This document shows positions 26,472-36,393 of a DNA stretch of 49,940 nt, piece by piece. The translations under genes were made by a program, and so were the position numbers. The DNA is taken from contig JAFSTG010000028.1 in NCBI GenBank assembly GCA_017450605.1, positions 1 to 49,940 of the forward strand. Direction: 5' to 3'. This stretch comes from Paludibacteraceae bacterium. GTDB lineage: Bacteria; Bacteroidota; Bacteroidia; Bacteroidales; Paludibacteraceae. The notes beneath the pieces are model-generated. The model saw only the letters and a list, made by a program, of their open reading frames with translations, ran no database searches and had not been told where the DNA came from. How positions within the stretch are numbered: position 1 is the stretch's first letter; every line of letters begins with the position of its first letter.

Positions 26472-26759
26472 ATGATGCGTTATATTATTTTTTATATTGC
26501 AGCTGTAAATGCTTTTAGTTTTGTTCTGTTTGGTATTGATAAGTATCTTGCTCGCAACGGTATGCGTCGTGTTAGTGAGCGTGCATTGTTTGTAAGTGCC
26601 CTGCTTGGCGGCAGTTTTGGTGCGTTGCTCGGAATGTGGACATTTCGTCATAAAACCCAGCATAAGAGTTTTAGGGTTTTTATTCCTCTGATTCTGCTGC
26701 TACAAATAGCAGCAGGCGGTGCGCTGTTCTGGTATTTCTTCGTGCTGCCTAAGGGATAG
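26472..26759 (+). CDS. DUF1294 small membrane protein
   Basis: The protein has 95 residues (94 if the second ATG is used). It has three hydrophobic segments and the DUF1294 signature: NAFSFVLFGIDKYLA, RRVSERALF, LLGGSFGALLGMWTFRHKT and QHKSFRV. The family is an inner-membrane protein of unknown function. A purine-rich AAAGGAGA lies about 6 nt before the ATG, an unusually good Shine-Dalgarno match for this genome. It is divergent from the invertase gene across an 89-bp gap, and prfC follows 82 bp downstream. Confidence 0.88.
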   Translation: MMRYIIFYIAAVNAFSFVLFGIDKYLARNGMRRVSERALFVSALLGGSFGALLGMWTFRHKTQHKSFRVFIPLILLLQIAAGGALFWYFFVLPKG

Positions 26760-26786
26760 CAGGTAGCAGGTAAAAATATAGTAAAT

Positions 26787-26817
26787 TTTCGCAGACCAAA
26801 AAAAAATATTAAATTTG
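26787..26817 (+). promoter_or_regulatory. Probable promoter for prfC
   Basis: TAAATTTG (26810-26817) matches the -7 consensus. A weaker -33 element, TTTC (26787-26790), lies 19 nt upstream. The predicted start falls about 20 nt before the prfC ATG at 26842. Confidence 0.55.
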
Positions 26818-26841
26818 CAGCCCATATATAAATTATCATAA

Positions 26842-28491
26842 ATGTCGTTATCGTTAGAAGAAGAAATAAGGCGTCGTCGCACGTTTGCTATCATCTCGCA
26901 TCCTGATGCCGGTAAGACCACTCTTACCGAGAAATTGTTGTTATACGGCGGTGCTATACACGTGGCAGGTGCAGTTAAATCGAATAAAATCCGTAAGACC
27001 GCCACATCCGACTGGATGGAAATAGAGAAACAACGCGGAATATCGGTGGCAACCTCGGTTATGGGGTTTGAATATACTCCTAATGGCAATCAGCAATTGG
27101 CTGTCGGTGGTCAGCCTATGGCATATAAAATTAACATACTTGATACTCCGGGTCACCAGGATTTTGCTGAGGACACGTTTCGTACGCTCACAGCAGTCGA
27201 TTCGGTAATAATCGTAATAGATGCCGCGAAGGGTGTAGAGACTCAGACCCGCCGTCTGATGCAGGTGTGCCGCATGCGAAAGACGCCGGTGATGGTGTTT
27301 ATCAATAAGATGGACCGCGAGGGTAAGGATCCGTTCGACTTGCTCGACGAGATAGAACAGGAGTTGGGTATAAGCGTAACACCGCTTTCGTGGCCTATCA
27401 ATTCGGGTCAGCGTTTCAAGGGCGTATATAATATTTTCCAACACACGCTCGACCTTTATACACCCGATAAGACTCATGTTACCGAGTCTATCCGTTACGA
27501 CGATGTCAACAACCCTGAGATAGACTCGCTTGTAGGCGAACAAGACGCTCAGAAACTGCGATCTGACCTTGAACTGATAACTGAGGTATATCCTGAGTTC
27601 AACAACAAGCAATCGACGGTAAGTAATCTTGATTCGTATCTTTCAGGCGACCTTGCTCCCGTGTTTTTCGGTTCGGCTCTTAACACGTTCGGTGTACGTG
27701 AGTTACTCGACTGCTTTGTGAAAATAGCGCCGTCGCCTCGACCGGTGCTGACCGACGAGAGAAAAGTGGTTCCTGAAGAACAACAGTTTACAGGTTTTGT
27801 TTTTAAGATACATGCTAACATGGACCCCAATCATCGTTCGTGTATAGCATTCGTTAAGATATGTTCGGGCAGGTTTGAGCGAAACACGTATTACCGCCAT
27901 ATCCGTCTCGACCAGAAGATGCGTTTTTCGGCTCCTACGGCTTTTATGGCTCAGAAGAAAGAGGTGGTTGATGAGGCATTTGCAGGCGATATAGTGGGTT
28001 TGCCCGACACCGGCAATTTCAAAATCGGTGATACGCTGACCGCAGGTGAAGTGTTGCATTTTAAGGGTCTGCCGTCGTTCTCGCCTGAGATGTTCAAGTA
28101 TATAGAGAATGCCGACCCAATGAAGCAGAAGCAACTCGAAAAAGGCATACACCAACTGATGGACGAGGGTGTGGCACAGTTGTTTGTCAATCAGGTGACA
28201 GGCAGAAAAATAGTTGGTACTGTAGGGCAACTGCAATTTGAGGTAATACAGTATCGTTTGGAGCACGAATATCAGGCAAAATGTAAGTGGGAGCCTTTGC
28301 AGATGTACAAGGCATGTTGGCTCGAAACGACAGATGAGCAGGAATTAGAATTGTTTAAGAAGCGCAAAGCGCAATACATGGCATACGACAAAGAGGGTAG
28401 GGATGTGTTTCTTGCCGACAGTGCCTATATGCTGCAGATGGCGCAAAACGACTATAAGAACATAACTTTCCACTTCACGTCGGAGTTTTGA
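26842..28491 (+). CDS. prfC: Peptide chain release factor 3
   Basis: RF3 is a translational GTPase that removes RF1 and RF2 from the ribosome after termination. The G domain has G1 [17 protein letters not shown]2 region [13 protein letters not shown]3 [12 protein letters not shown] and G4 [10 protein letters not shown]. The characteristic RF3 downstream segments [36 protein letters not shown] and [12 protein letters not shown] follow. Length is 549 residues, about 20 more than E. coli RF3. The start fits the RF3 N-terminus ([20 protein letters not shown]). The V-ATPase B gene follows 56 bp downstream on the same strand. Confidence 0.97.
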   Translation: MSLSLEEEIRRRRTFAIISHPDAGKTTLTEKLLLYGGAIHVAGAVKSNKIRKTATSDWMEIEKQRGISVATSVMGFEYTPNGNQQLAVGGQPMAYKINILDTPGHQDFAEDTFRTLTAVDSVIIVIDAAKGVETQTRRLMQVCRMRKTPVMVFINKMDREGKDPFDLLDEIEQELGISVTPLSWPINSGQRFKGVYNIFQHTLDLYTPDKTHVTESIRYDDVNNPEIDSLVGEQDAQKLRSDLELITEVYPEFNNKQSTVSNLDSYLSGDLAPVFFGSALNTFGVRELLDCFVKIAPSPRPVLTDERKVVPEEQQFTGFVFKIHANMDPNHRSCIAFVKICSGRFERNTYYRHIRLDQKMRFSAPTAFMAQKKEVVDEAFAGDIVGLPDTGNFKIGDTLTAGEVLHFKGLPSFSPEMFKYIENADPMKQKQLEKGIHQLMDEGVAQLFVNQVTGRKIVGTVGQLQFEVIQYRLEHEYQAKCKWEPLQMYKACWLETTDEQELELFKKRKAQYMAYDKEGRDVFLADSAYMLQMAQNDYKNITFHFTSEF

Positions 28492-28547
28492 GAAAGTTGA
28501 AAGTTGGTGTTGAAAGGTGAAATAATTGAATAATTGATAAATATATT

Positions 28548-29861
28548 ATGGCAAAAGCATTTCAAAAGATTTACACAAAGATTACGTCTATCACAAAAGC
28601 CACTCTCAGTTTGCGTGCTGAGGGAGTAGGCAACGACGAACTTGCTACCGTTAACGGCAAGCTGGCACAAGTGGTAAAAATAATAGGCGATGAGGTTACT
28701 CTTCAGGTGTTTGAGGGTACAGAAGGTATCCCTACCAATGCAGAAGTGGTGTTCCTTGGCAAGTCGCCATCGCTTCGTGTGAGCGACCAATTGGCAGGCC
28801 GTTTCTTCAATGCCTATGGCGATCCTATCGATGGTGGTCCTGAGATAGAAGGCGAGGAAGTAGAGATTGGCGGTCCGTCGGTTAACCCCGTGCGCCGTAA
28901 GCAGCCTTCGGAGTTGATAGCCACCGGTATTGCAGGTATCGACCTGAACAATACCCTTGTGTCGGGTCAGAAAATACCTTTCTTCGCCGACCCCGACCAG
29001 CCCTATAACCAAGTGATGGCAAATGTGGCACTACGTGCCCAGACCGACAAGATAATACTTGGTGGTATGGGTATGACTAACGACGACTATCTGTATTTTA
29101 AGAACGTGTTCTCTAATGCCGGTGTGCTCGACCATATAGTATCGTTTGTCAACACTACCGAGAACCCGCCTGTAGAGCGTCTGCTTATCCCCGATATGGC
29201 ACTTACTGCTGCCGAGTATTTTGCTGTGCAGAAAAACGAGAAAGTGCTGGTGCTGCTAACCGATATGACGCTATATGCCGATGCCCTCGCCATTGTGTCG
29301 AACCGTATGGACCAGATACCTTCGAAAGACTCGATGCCGGGTTCGCTGTATTCCGACTTGGCAAAGATCTACGAGAAAGCGGTGCAGTTCCCCACAGGCG
29401 GCTCTATTACTATCATCGCCGTTACTACATTGTCGGGTGGCGATATCACTCACGCTATTCCTGATAACACCGGTTACATAACCGAAGGTCAGTTGTATTT
29501 GCGTCGTGATACTGACATAGGTAAGGTTATTGTTGACCCGTTCCGTTCGCTGTCGCGACTTAAGCAACTTGTGGCAGGTAAGAAGACCCGCGAAGACCAT
29601 CCGCAGGTGATGAATTCTGCAGTGCGTCTGTATGCCGATGCTGCTAATGCAAAGACTAAACTTGAGAATGGTTTCGACCTCACCGACTACGATAACCGTT
29701 GTCTTGCGTTTGCTAAAGACTATTCCGATAAGATTCTTGCTATCGATGTGAATATCAATACTACTGAAATGCTTGATATAGCATGGAAGTTGTTTGCAAA
29801 ACATTTCCGTCCGGAAGAAGTAAATATTAAACAAGCGTTGGTAGATAAGTATTGGAAGTAG
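28548..29861 (+). CDS. ntpB: V-type ATP synthase/ATPase subunit B
   Basis: Subunit B is the non-catalytic nucleotide-binding subunit that alternates with the catalytic subunit A in the V1/A1 head. The N-terminal beta barrel (about 1-75) includes LAQVVKIIGDEVTLQVFEG. The central RecA-like domain has GQKIPFF in the P-loop position, as expected for a non-catalytic subunit. It also has LVLLTDMTLYADAL, SNRMDQIPSKDSMPGSLYSDLAKIYE (split here only to name it) and TGYITEGQLYLRR. Length (437) is normal. The gene is complete and intact. Its neighbours are prfC and an unrelated surface protein gene; no A, D, E, I or K subunit gene is next to it. The downstream gap ends in a strong terminator. Confidence 0.95.
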   Translation: MAKAFQKIYTKITSITKATLSLRAEGVGNDELATVNGKLAQVVKIIGDEVTLQVFEGTEGIPTNAEVVFLGKSPSLRVSDQLAGRFFNAYGDPIDGGPEIEGEEVEIGGPSVNPVRRKQPSELIATGIAGIDLNNTLVSGQKIPFFADPDQPYNQVMANVALRAQTDKIILGGMGMTNDDYLYFKNVFSNAGVLDHIVSFVNTTENPPVERLLIPDMALTAAEYFAVQKNEKVLVLLTDMTLYADALAIVSNRMDQIPSKDSMPGSLYSDLAKIYEKAVQFPTGGSITIIAVTTLSGGDITHAIPDNTGYITEGQLYLRRDTDIGKVIVDPFRSLSRLKQLVAGKKTREDHPQVMNSAVRLYADAANAKTKLENGFDLTDYDNRCLAFAKDYSDKILAIDVNINTTEMLDIAWKLFAKHFRPEEVNIKQALVDKYWK

Positions 29862-29975
29862 GCTAAGGTTTACGATTTTTAAGATTTTTATTAAATTATT
29901 AGCATATCGGCATAGAAAAAACCTTACATTTTTTAATAATTGCCTATATAAGTTTATTAAAACGCTATTATAAGG

Positions 29976-30003
29976 AGCACTCGACTTTGTCGGGTGCTTT
30001 TTT
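29976..30003 (+). terminator. Rho-independent terminator after the V-ATPase B gene
   Basis: AGCACTCGAC (29976-29985) pairs with GTCGGGTGCT (29989-29998), giving a 10-bp stem with one G-U pair and a TTT loop. A run of T ends at 30003. It lies 115 bp after the stop at 29861. The AT-rich DNA between stop and terminator holds no gene that I can see. Confidence 0.9.
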
Positions 30004-30016
30004 ATGTGTACTTTTG
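29986..30016 (+). promoter_or_regulatory. Promoter for the 30152 gene, overlapping the terminator
   Basis: TTTG (29986-29989) and TACTTTTG (30009-30016), with a 19-nt spacer, match the Bacteroidota consensus. The -33 element lies in the loop and first stem base of the upstream terminator. The predicted leader to the ATG at 30152 is about 130 nt. Confidence 0.65.
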
Positions 30017-30151
30017 CATAGTTTTTTAAGGTGCAAAATATGCCGTTTATGGTATTTGAGAATAAAAACGTCGGTTTTCTTGCGAGAGTTATTAATTACA
30101 AAATCGAGGTAAACGAAATATGAATACCTATTGAGATTGCGGCATAAGGCA

Positions 30152-30997
30152 ATGATTATGTTAAGTTTGTTAAAGAGAAGTATATTGATTGTGTTTGCTA
30201 TGGTTTGTGTTCTGCCTGTATTTGCAGGTTGGGGAACACAATCGTTATCTTCTTACAGCGGTGGTTCGCACAAGGGCACGTCGGCAGGTATATGGTGCTC
30301 GACTCAGCAATTAGAGCGTTCTTATAGCGCCACCTCCGCTTCCTCGGTTAACTCATACGGTTCGTCATTAACGGCGGCTACATATAATGGTGAAACATCT
30401 TCGGCAGCAACGTTGGCATCTCCGATGCCGTCGGTGCGGTTTGGTGGTAGGCATGCCGGTGGTGTGTCGGCTTCGAGTTTGAGCAGCGGACGTTATGGCT
30501 CGCGAATGCCGAGACGTTCGTATCAGACGATGTCGGCAAAGGCTACGGCGGGTTACACTGAGGTGGCAAATATGTCGCTCAGCGTGCCGCTCACAACCGC
30601 GGGTGGTGTTACGTCGGGCAAACGTGTTATAGCTAACGGCTCTAACTATACTGGCGGCATGGTGGCTCGCGAGTTTTATAACTGGCTTTACGGCTTGGGA
30701 CGTGACGGTTCGGATGCCTTCCTTAGCGGATATGTGGGCGACGACTATTGGTATTTCGACGAGGGCAAGTTGCGTGAGTTATACGAGTTGTGGATAGCGC
30801 AGCACCCCGAGTTTGCCTCGCTCTCGTGGGAGGAGTTTCTTGAACAATGGTTCAACACCGAGCAGAATCAATGGTTCCGCATGCCGGTAGGCGACGGAGT
30901 ATGGGTGCTGCTACTTATGTCTGCCTTGTATGCGGTGGTGATGCGGAGGAAAACTTTAGTTAATTTAATTTCGAAAAAGAACATTTATAACCTATAA
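30152..30997 (+). CDS. Secreted protein with C-terminal PVGDG / membrane helix / basic tail
   Basis: The protein has 281 residues from the ATG at 30152; an ATG at 30158 is also possible. A signal peptide ends near VLPVFAG. The mature N-terminal part (about 35-155) is low-complexity, rich in Ser, Gly, Ala, Tyr and Thr. A denser acidic and aromatic region follows (about 180-255, with GYVGDDYWYFDEGKLRELYE and SLSWEEFLEQWF). The end is tripartite: RMPVGDGVWV, a membrane helix (LLLMSALYAVVM) and basic RRK. This resembles C-terminal sorting or anchoring tails in layout. I do not recognise the family as a whole. A large T9SS protein gene starts 12 bp downstream, so the two are probably expressed together. 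The TTG at 30131 is rejected as a start. Confidence 0.75.
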   Translation: MIMLSLLKRSILIVFAMVCVLPVFAGWGTQSLSSYSGGSHKGTSAGIWCSTQQLERSYSATSASSVNSYGSSLTAATYNGETSSAATLASPMPSVRFGGRHAGGVSASSLSSGRYGSRMPRRSYQTMSAKATAGYTEVANMSLSVPLTTAGGVTSGKRVIANGSNYTGGMVAREFYNWLYGLGRDGSDAFLSGYVGDDYWYFDEGKLRELYELWIAQHPEFASLSWEEFLEQWFNTEQNQWFRMPVGDGVWVLLLMSALYAVVMRRKTLVNLISKKNIYNL

Positions 30998-31009
30998 ACA
31001 TATTGCAGA

Positions 31010-34000
31010 ATGAAACAAATCTATATATATATATTAACTGCAGTGCTGGCTGTAAATACTATCAATCTGTGGTCGAGTGTGACTATAGAGGGTACTGCTT
31101 TGAATTTTTCTGATAATAACCCTAAGGTAAATTCTTATGGCTATGTTGTGATGCGCTCAACAACTGAAGAAACTGCTACTTATCGTGTTTTAGAAGTTCA
31201 AACACGAACAGATGCAGTCAGTAGAAGCAATACTATGCCCGCATATAGTATTTATATAGACTTGAAGAGAGGAAGTGGAATTGTTTGGGTTGATCAGAAA
31301 ATAACAATTCAAGCATCAGAAAATAATTCTACATGGAAAGATGTCGCTACTGTAAAAGTTAATGCTTCATATAGTTTTTATGGTCCATATACAAATAACA
31401 TTACAAGAAATACCAAATATATAAGGATAAAAGATGCCGGAGGAACTAAAACCAAATATCATAAAGAAGTATATTTGACTATGGCTTCATATTGTGAAGC
31501 ACCATCTACAACAAAAGATTATGGCTCAAATGGGTATGTGATTGAACAAACCGAGGATATTAGAATCAATTGGAGTAATATTGCAACTGCGGATGTTACT
31601 ATTTCAGGAACTAATGCAGATCAATTTGTTATCGTAGAACAAAGTAATCTGGGTAGTGTTAAGGGGAAATGCGGATACAGTATTATTAAGGTCAAATATC
31701 TTAGAACAGCAGTCGGCTCTCATACTGCAACGCTAAGCGTCAATGGCGCTTCTGTTACATTGAAAGGTAAAACCACTGCTGTTACTCCGAGTACCGCAAA
31801 AAATGGTTGTCCTACAGCCTCCACCATCGCCTCCCAGTCAAGAATAAGCAACTCAACTCTTACGCAACCAGTTCCTACTCATCCGTCTATGACATCCGTA
31901 AATGTTGATGGTACATGGTCTTGGAAGACGGGTTCTCAGAAGGCTAATTGTAATGATGAATACGTAGTTGTTTTCACCCCCGATGCTAAATATGGCGGGG
32001 GCTATACAACAGTAAACTGCACAATTCCCGTTCCGGTTACCCCCATTGCACAGACACTCACTTGGGTGCCGCTTGATGTAGAGACGGTGGATGCAGCAAA
32101 TAGGATATATCAGATAGACGGTGGGCGCAGGTTACATGCCGCCACTAATGGCGATGGTGAAATAAAATATAAGATAGTGTCGCAATACAATCTTAACGGC
32201 ACGGCTGACAACACTATAGCATCGCTATTGAAAGAAGACGGCGGTAGATATACCAACCTTATTATGAATAAGCCCGGTACGGTAGTGCTTGAAGCATGGG
32301 CTGAGAGCACTTGCAATTACAACGAGTCGAATCATATACAGACTACTTTCCGGATGCCGGAGCTTATTAACCTCCTCACTAACGGTCTTGTTTCTCCTGT
32401 CTGCGACCCTATCATCTGGGGACAAACTCTGCAGGACGCAAATGCTCGTGGTACAGCCACATATTACGAGACAGAGAGTCTGAGTGAGAACGTACCCGGC
32501 CATTTCGAGTGGCTCAGTCCGTACTACCAACCGGAGGTCAACGAGTCGCCCGGATGGGACAGAAAACTGCGTTTCATACCCGACGACCGCGAACGTTTCC
32601 GTATTGTTACGGTTGACATTAAAGTAATCGTGAAGAAGCGTGATACAGAGATAACCTATATCTCATGTCCGTTATGGCGTGGACAGAGCTCTTATACCCA
32701 TCCTTTCCGCTCGAATAACAACGAGTCGAAATATACAGTTACTGTCAGTCCTAACGACGGTGTGGTGAGTTGGAACGCTGCTACTCAGAGTATAGTAGTG
32801 GGCACCGTGCCAACCGAGCGGCAATATACTCTCACTGTTACGCAGGCAGCATCTGCACATTATAATGCAGGAACACTGACAGTTACTTGTTGGGTAAGAC
32901 GTCGTTCGGATGTGTGCCTACCTGTAGTGCAGTTTAAAAACGATTATGGAGAGGGGACTCTGAATCCTGAGATATACAATAAGATGCGCGTGAGTGGAGA
33001 GGGAACCTGGAGTTTCGAAGAGAAAGATGATAACAAAGAAGAATATTTTCTGTATGTTGCGAATGTTATGTACACCACTCATCGTGGAATGCAATTTGGT
33101 ACGTGGAAAGACGGTTTTGATCTGACATCAACACTTGTGTTGCATATAAATACGTCAACAGAGCCGGTTAAAACAAGATTGTATTTCACGGGGGTTCCGG
33201 ATAAGTTAGATATAAAATCGAAGAGTGAAAGTGCGACTACTTATACTCTTTTTTGGACATCTCCGATAACTTGGTCGATATCTAATCGTTCTTGGAAAGT
33301 TGCTGAAAGTACCAACGGCACCAACTTCACTTCTGAGATTATACCATGGACAAACGGTAGTGAACTTGATCATTCGAATGTAAGGCTTAACCCTGATTCT
33401 CGCTACATAGAAATCACCTACTATGGTAACTTTGCCGGTTACGTACCTGCTGAGGATTTCCATCTGACGCTTCGTCAGCAGTTTGAGCATGGTGCTGACC
33501 GCAACCAAGTAAAAAGTATCGATATCCCTCAGTTCGGCACAGAGGCTCATCCGTTGCAAGTGCCGCAACAGGTTACTTTCCGTTACTATGGTATGGGTGC
33601 CTGCGGCGGAGTAGATGAGCGACTGAAAATAGAGTCGGACAACGAGGCTTTCTATGCCGATATGGAATATATAACAGAGAATGTGGGATTTGATTCGTGG
33701 GGCGAATATACTCTTAACTTGCGCTGTACCGATGTGGGTAAGTCGGGACATATAACAATCACTCCTGTCGATGCTGAGGATAATCCTATACGCGACCCTC
33801 ATGGCAATCTTATTACTCCGCTTACTATAAATGTCAGTTCCGCTTCGCCTCAGATAACTAATGCTACTAAGACGACGCAGATATTCGATACCGGCACTGA
33901 GCAGTTCCCTAAGGGGGACGACCTTTATTATGGCTTGAGAAAGCACGATTTCTCCGACTGCTTCAACTCAGCCGGTCAGCCTGTGTTCGACTATCTATAT

Positions 34001-36295
34001 ATCTTCGGTGTTACAGGTAGTAGCGAGCAGAAGATAAGCAAGCGTTTTGGTGACTACGACTTCACCGACCCTACCGGCTATTTCGACCCGGTTAAAGAAT
34101 ATTGGTTGCCTCGTTTCGACGTGCCTGACGCTACGCATGGCTGCAATGCTCATACCCCATGTTTCGTATATCGCAAAAACGGCAATAAGTATGTGTATGA
34201 CCATACCACAAAAGTACATACCGACAACTTCGACAATATAGATATAACCGGAAAGAAGGTATATGTGAGCGGTTATTGTCCGTTTGCTTACACGGGCAAG
34301 GATATGACCGACGGTGGCTTTATGAACTTTACGGGCGACAACGGGCATGTGTATCTGCAAGATGCAATTATCTATGCCCGTCATCATAACACGTCGGGTA
34401 AGTCAACCTACGACGAGCCTCAGGAACTCACTTTGTATCTTGGCAATAACGTGTTCTCGGGTAATGGTGCGGTGATGAACTTCAGCAACGCCACGGCTAC
34501 TACCATTCACCTTGCCGGCAATAGTATCATTCAGGCTACCGGTGGTGCTAAAGTGGGCACTATAACAGGTCGGTCGAGAGGTATAGAGGTGCCGTTTGGC
34601 GTTAGCAACTTCAAAGTACCGGCGCCAGCTATAGCGTTCAAGCCCTCTTCGCCACACGATAGTTGGCAACTCACAGTGGATAACCAGTGGGCTGACGGTT
34701 CGGTAACCGATGGTACATTGATTCTTTCCGGTAGTAAGGGCGGTGGCTGTATCGACATAGGTACAGAACTTAGTCCGGAACCGGTAATAGCAAAGATAGA
34801 AGACGAGCCTATAGTATATCTCACGCCGATGGCTGACGAGTATGTGACGCTACTCACATCGCCTGATGCCGTATATGGCGGTTTTGAGAATACGAAGAAT
34901 GTGTATTGCCGTCTGCTTATGGATGAGAAAAATGGTCAGGGTTTCACGCTCTATGGCGTTGGCAACGACTACTCACCGTCTGCCGATGCATGGACGGCAG
35001 CGTTGCCTGACCGCAGTTTCACTGCCGAAAGCGGTCAGACGCGCATGGTATATTTCGACCTTGGCGGTGAGACACGCGGCGATTTGCAAAACACCACCTC
35101 GTTCATTGCCGGAAGGAATACTGCTGCCGACCGACAATATATGGTTCAGCGCGTAGATGCCGATTCGTGGCAGACCACAACTGCACCTTTCGATATACAC
35201 AGCGTATATCTGCTTGAGGCAATGCCCGAGTCGGTTTTGCAAGCCACAGGCAGTCGTACAACAGCTATCAATGAGCAGAATAAGGTGCTTGTCGAACTGC
35301 TCGAATACTTAGAGCATGACTTGCCAGATGGTGCCAAGGCGGTATCGGCTGACAAGTCGCTTGTGGTGCTTATCTCTAACTGGATAGGCGAGCGTCGCGA
35401 TGGTACTACCGCCTTCGACGACCATTATACCGGCGACAAGAAAGATTACATGCAGCGCGGATTGTTGCCGCTTACGCAGTACGACGGCACAAACCTATGG
35501 TCAGCCGACTGGTATCTGTATGAGATTGATGGTGAGCAGACCTGGGAGTTGCGAGCCGAGCAAGACGGACCGTCGCGTTTCAATGCCGAATGGAAACCCG
35601 TAAAACGTGGTGCGGGTGATGCATTGATGCAGAAGGGACGTGTCTATTCTTGGCGTCTGCCATATTGCTCGATGTGTGGCGTGAACGACGACTACGACTA
35701 CTGGTCGGGCAAGTGGCTGATATTCGAAGGCAGAACACAGCGTGCTGCTATCGATGGCACAACAGAGTCGGGTAACGGCATGAAAACGGCTTCTACATCT
35801 GCTAAGTCGGCAAGCGGGAAGGGTTATTTTGCAGGCAACACTTCGCTTAGCGGCGTACGTCCGCCTGTAGGAGCATTCATTCACGACCAGAATCCTACAA
35901 GCGAGACCTACGATTGCTTTGTACCATTCTCAGGCAGCGATATCACACCTACCACAGCTTGTATCTTCCTTGGTGTGTCGGCACCAGCCGGTATGCGAGT
36001 TAGCGCAATCAAACGCTCGGGCGAGATAGTATATGGTGAGGCAGGCTCGGATGTGGCAACGGCAGTAGCTAACCTATCGGGCGACGAAAGTAGCTTTGTG
36101 GCATATTCAGCGGCTGCAGGAAGTCTGATAATAGAGACAACCGTGGCAACCGATGTGCGCGTGTACGGTGTCGATGGCAGGCTTGTTGCTTCGGCAGTAT
36201 TAGGTGCAGGCGATACAACTCAGTTCAATGTGGCGAGTGGTATGTACGTAGTAGGCAACGCAAATGGCGAGACAAGAAAAGTGATTGTAAGATAA
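31010..36295 (+). CDS. Large T9SS-secreted multidomain surface protein
   Basis: The protein has 1761 residues with a signal peptide (MKQIYIYILTAVLAVNTINLW). The N-terminal ~150 mature residues look like a discoidin-type beta sandwich. A module with VTISGTNADQF and GSHTATLSVNGASVTLKGK (about 175-255) matches the choice-of-anchor D / ASH pattern. Several Ig-like modules follow to about residue 960. The region from about 1080 to 1300, with many short Gly/Asn turns and LYLGNNVFSGNGAVMNF, could be a beta helix. The C-terminal ~70 residues (TVATDVRVYGVDGRLVA ... RKVIVR) form a T9SS type A sorting domain, so the protein should be exported and surface-attached. Bases 31010-31800 are clearly more AT-rich than the rest of the gene. 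The substrate or ligand is unknown. Confidence 0.85.
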   Translation: MKQIYIYILTAVLAVNTINLWSSVTIEGTALNFSDNNPKVNSYGYVVMRSTTEETATYRVLEVQTRTDAVSRSNTMPAYSIYIDLKRGSGIVWVDQKITIQASENNSTWKDVATVKVNASYSFYGPYTNNITRNTKYIRIKDAGGTKTKYHKEVYLTMASYCEAPSTTKDYGSNGYVIEQTEDIRINWSNIATADVTISGTNADQFVIVEQSNLGSVKGKCGYSIIKVKYLRTAVGSHTATLSVNGASVTLKGKTTAVTPSTAKNGCPTASTIASQSRISNSTLTQPVPTHPSMTSVNVDGTWSWKTGSQKANCNDEYVVVFTPDAKYGGGYTTVNCTIPVPVTPIAQTLTWVPLDVETVDAANRIYQIDGGRRLHAATNGDGEIKYKIVSQYNLNGTADNTIASLLKEDGGRYTNLIMNKPGTVVLEAWAESTCNYNESNHIQTTFRMPELINLLTNGLVSPVCDPIIWGQTLQDANARGTATYYETESLSENVPGHFEWLSPYYQPEVNESPGWDRKLRFIPDDRERFRIVTVDIKVIVKKRDTEITYISCPLWRGQSSYTHPFRSNNNESKYTVTVSPNDGVVSWNAATQSIVVGTVPTERQYTLTVTQAASAHYNAGTLTVTCWVRRRSDVCLPVVQFKNDYGEGTLNPEIYNKMRVSGEGTWSFEEKDDNKEEYFLYVANVMYTTHRGMQFGTWKDGFDLTSTLVLHINTSTEPVKTRLYFTGVPDKLDIKSKSESATTYTLFWTSPITWSISNRSWKVAESTNGTNFTSEIIPWTNGSELDHSNVRLNPDSRYIEITYYGNFAGYVPAEDFHLTLRQQFEHGADRNQVKSIDIPQFGTEAHPLQVPQQVTFRYYGMGACGGVDERLKIESDNEAFYADMEYITENVGFDSWGEYTLNLRCTDVGKSGHITITPVDAEDNPIRDPHGNLITPLTINVSSASPQITNATKTTQIFDTGTEQFPKGDDLYYGLRKHDFSDCFNSAGQPVFDYLYIFGVTGSSEQKISKRFGDYDFTDPTGYFDPVKEYWLPRFDVPDATHGCNAHTPCFVYRKNGNKYVYDHTTKVHTDNFDNIDITGKKVYVSGYCPFAYTGKDMTDGGFMNFTGDNGHVYLQDAIIYARHHNTSGKSTYDEPQELTLYLGNNVFSGNGAVMNFSNATATTIHLAGNSIIQATGGAKVGTITGRSRGIEVPFGVSNFKVPAPAIAFKPSSPHDSWQLTVDNQWADGSVTDGTLILSGSKGGGCIDIGTELSPEPVIAKIEDEPIVYLTPMADEYVTLLTSPDAVYGGFENTKNVYCRLLMDEKNGQGFTLYGVGNDYSPSADAWTAALPDRSFTAESGQTRMVYFDLGGETRGDLQNTTSFIAGRNTAADRQYMVQRVDADSWQTTTAPFDIHSVYLLEAMPESVLQATGSRTTAINEQNKVLVELLEYLEHDLPDGAKAVSADKSLVVLISNWIGERRDGTTAFDDHYTGDKKDYMQRGLLPLTQYDGTNLWSADWYLYEIDGEQTWELRAEQDGPSRFNAEWKPVKRGAGDALMQKGRVYSWRLPYCSMCGVNDDYDYWSGKWLIFEGRTQRAAIDGTTESGNGMKTASTSAKSASGKGYFAGNTSLSGVRPPVGAFIHDQNPTSETYDCFVPFSGSDITPTTACIFLGVSAPAGMRVSAIKRSGEIVYGEAGSDVATAVANLSGDESSFVAYSAAAGSLIIETTVATDVRVYGVDGRLVASAVLGAGDTTQFNVASGMYVVGNANGETRKVIVR

Positions 36296-36362
36296 ATCGA
36301 AAGATATTTTTGCGCACTGTACCGTTTTTACATTTTTTTTTACATTTTTTCTTATAAATTGT

Positions 36363-36393
36363 ATTGTAGTTAAGAAAATTATTCGTAACTTTG
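36363..36393 (+). promoter_or_regulatory. Promoter for the 36578-46596 surface-protein operon
   Basis: ATTG (36363-36366), a 19-nt spacer and TAACTTTG (36386-36393) match the consensus. Transcription would start near 36400, giving a leader of about 180 nt. No clear terminator is seen between the stop at 36295 and this promoter, only T-rich DNA. Confidence 0.75.
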
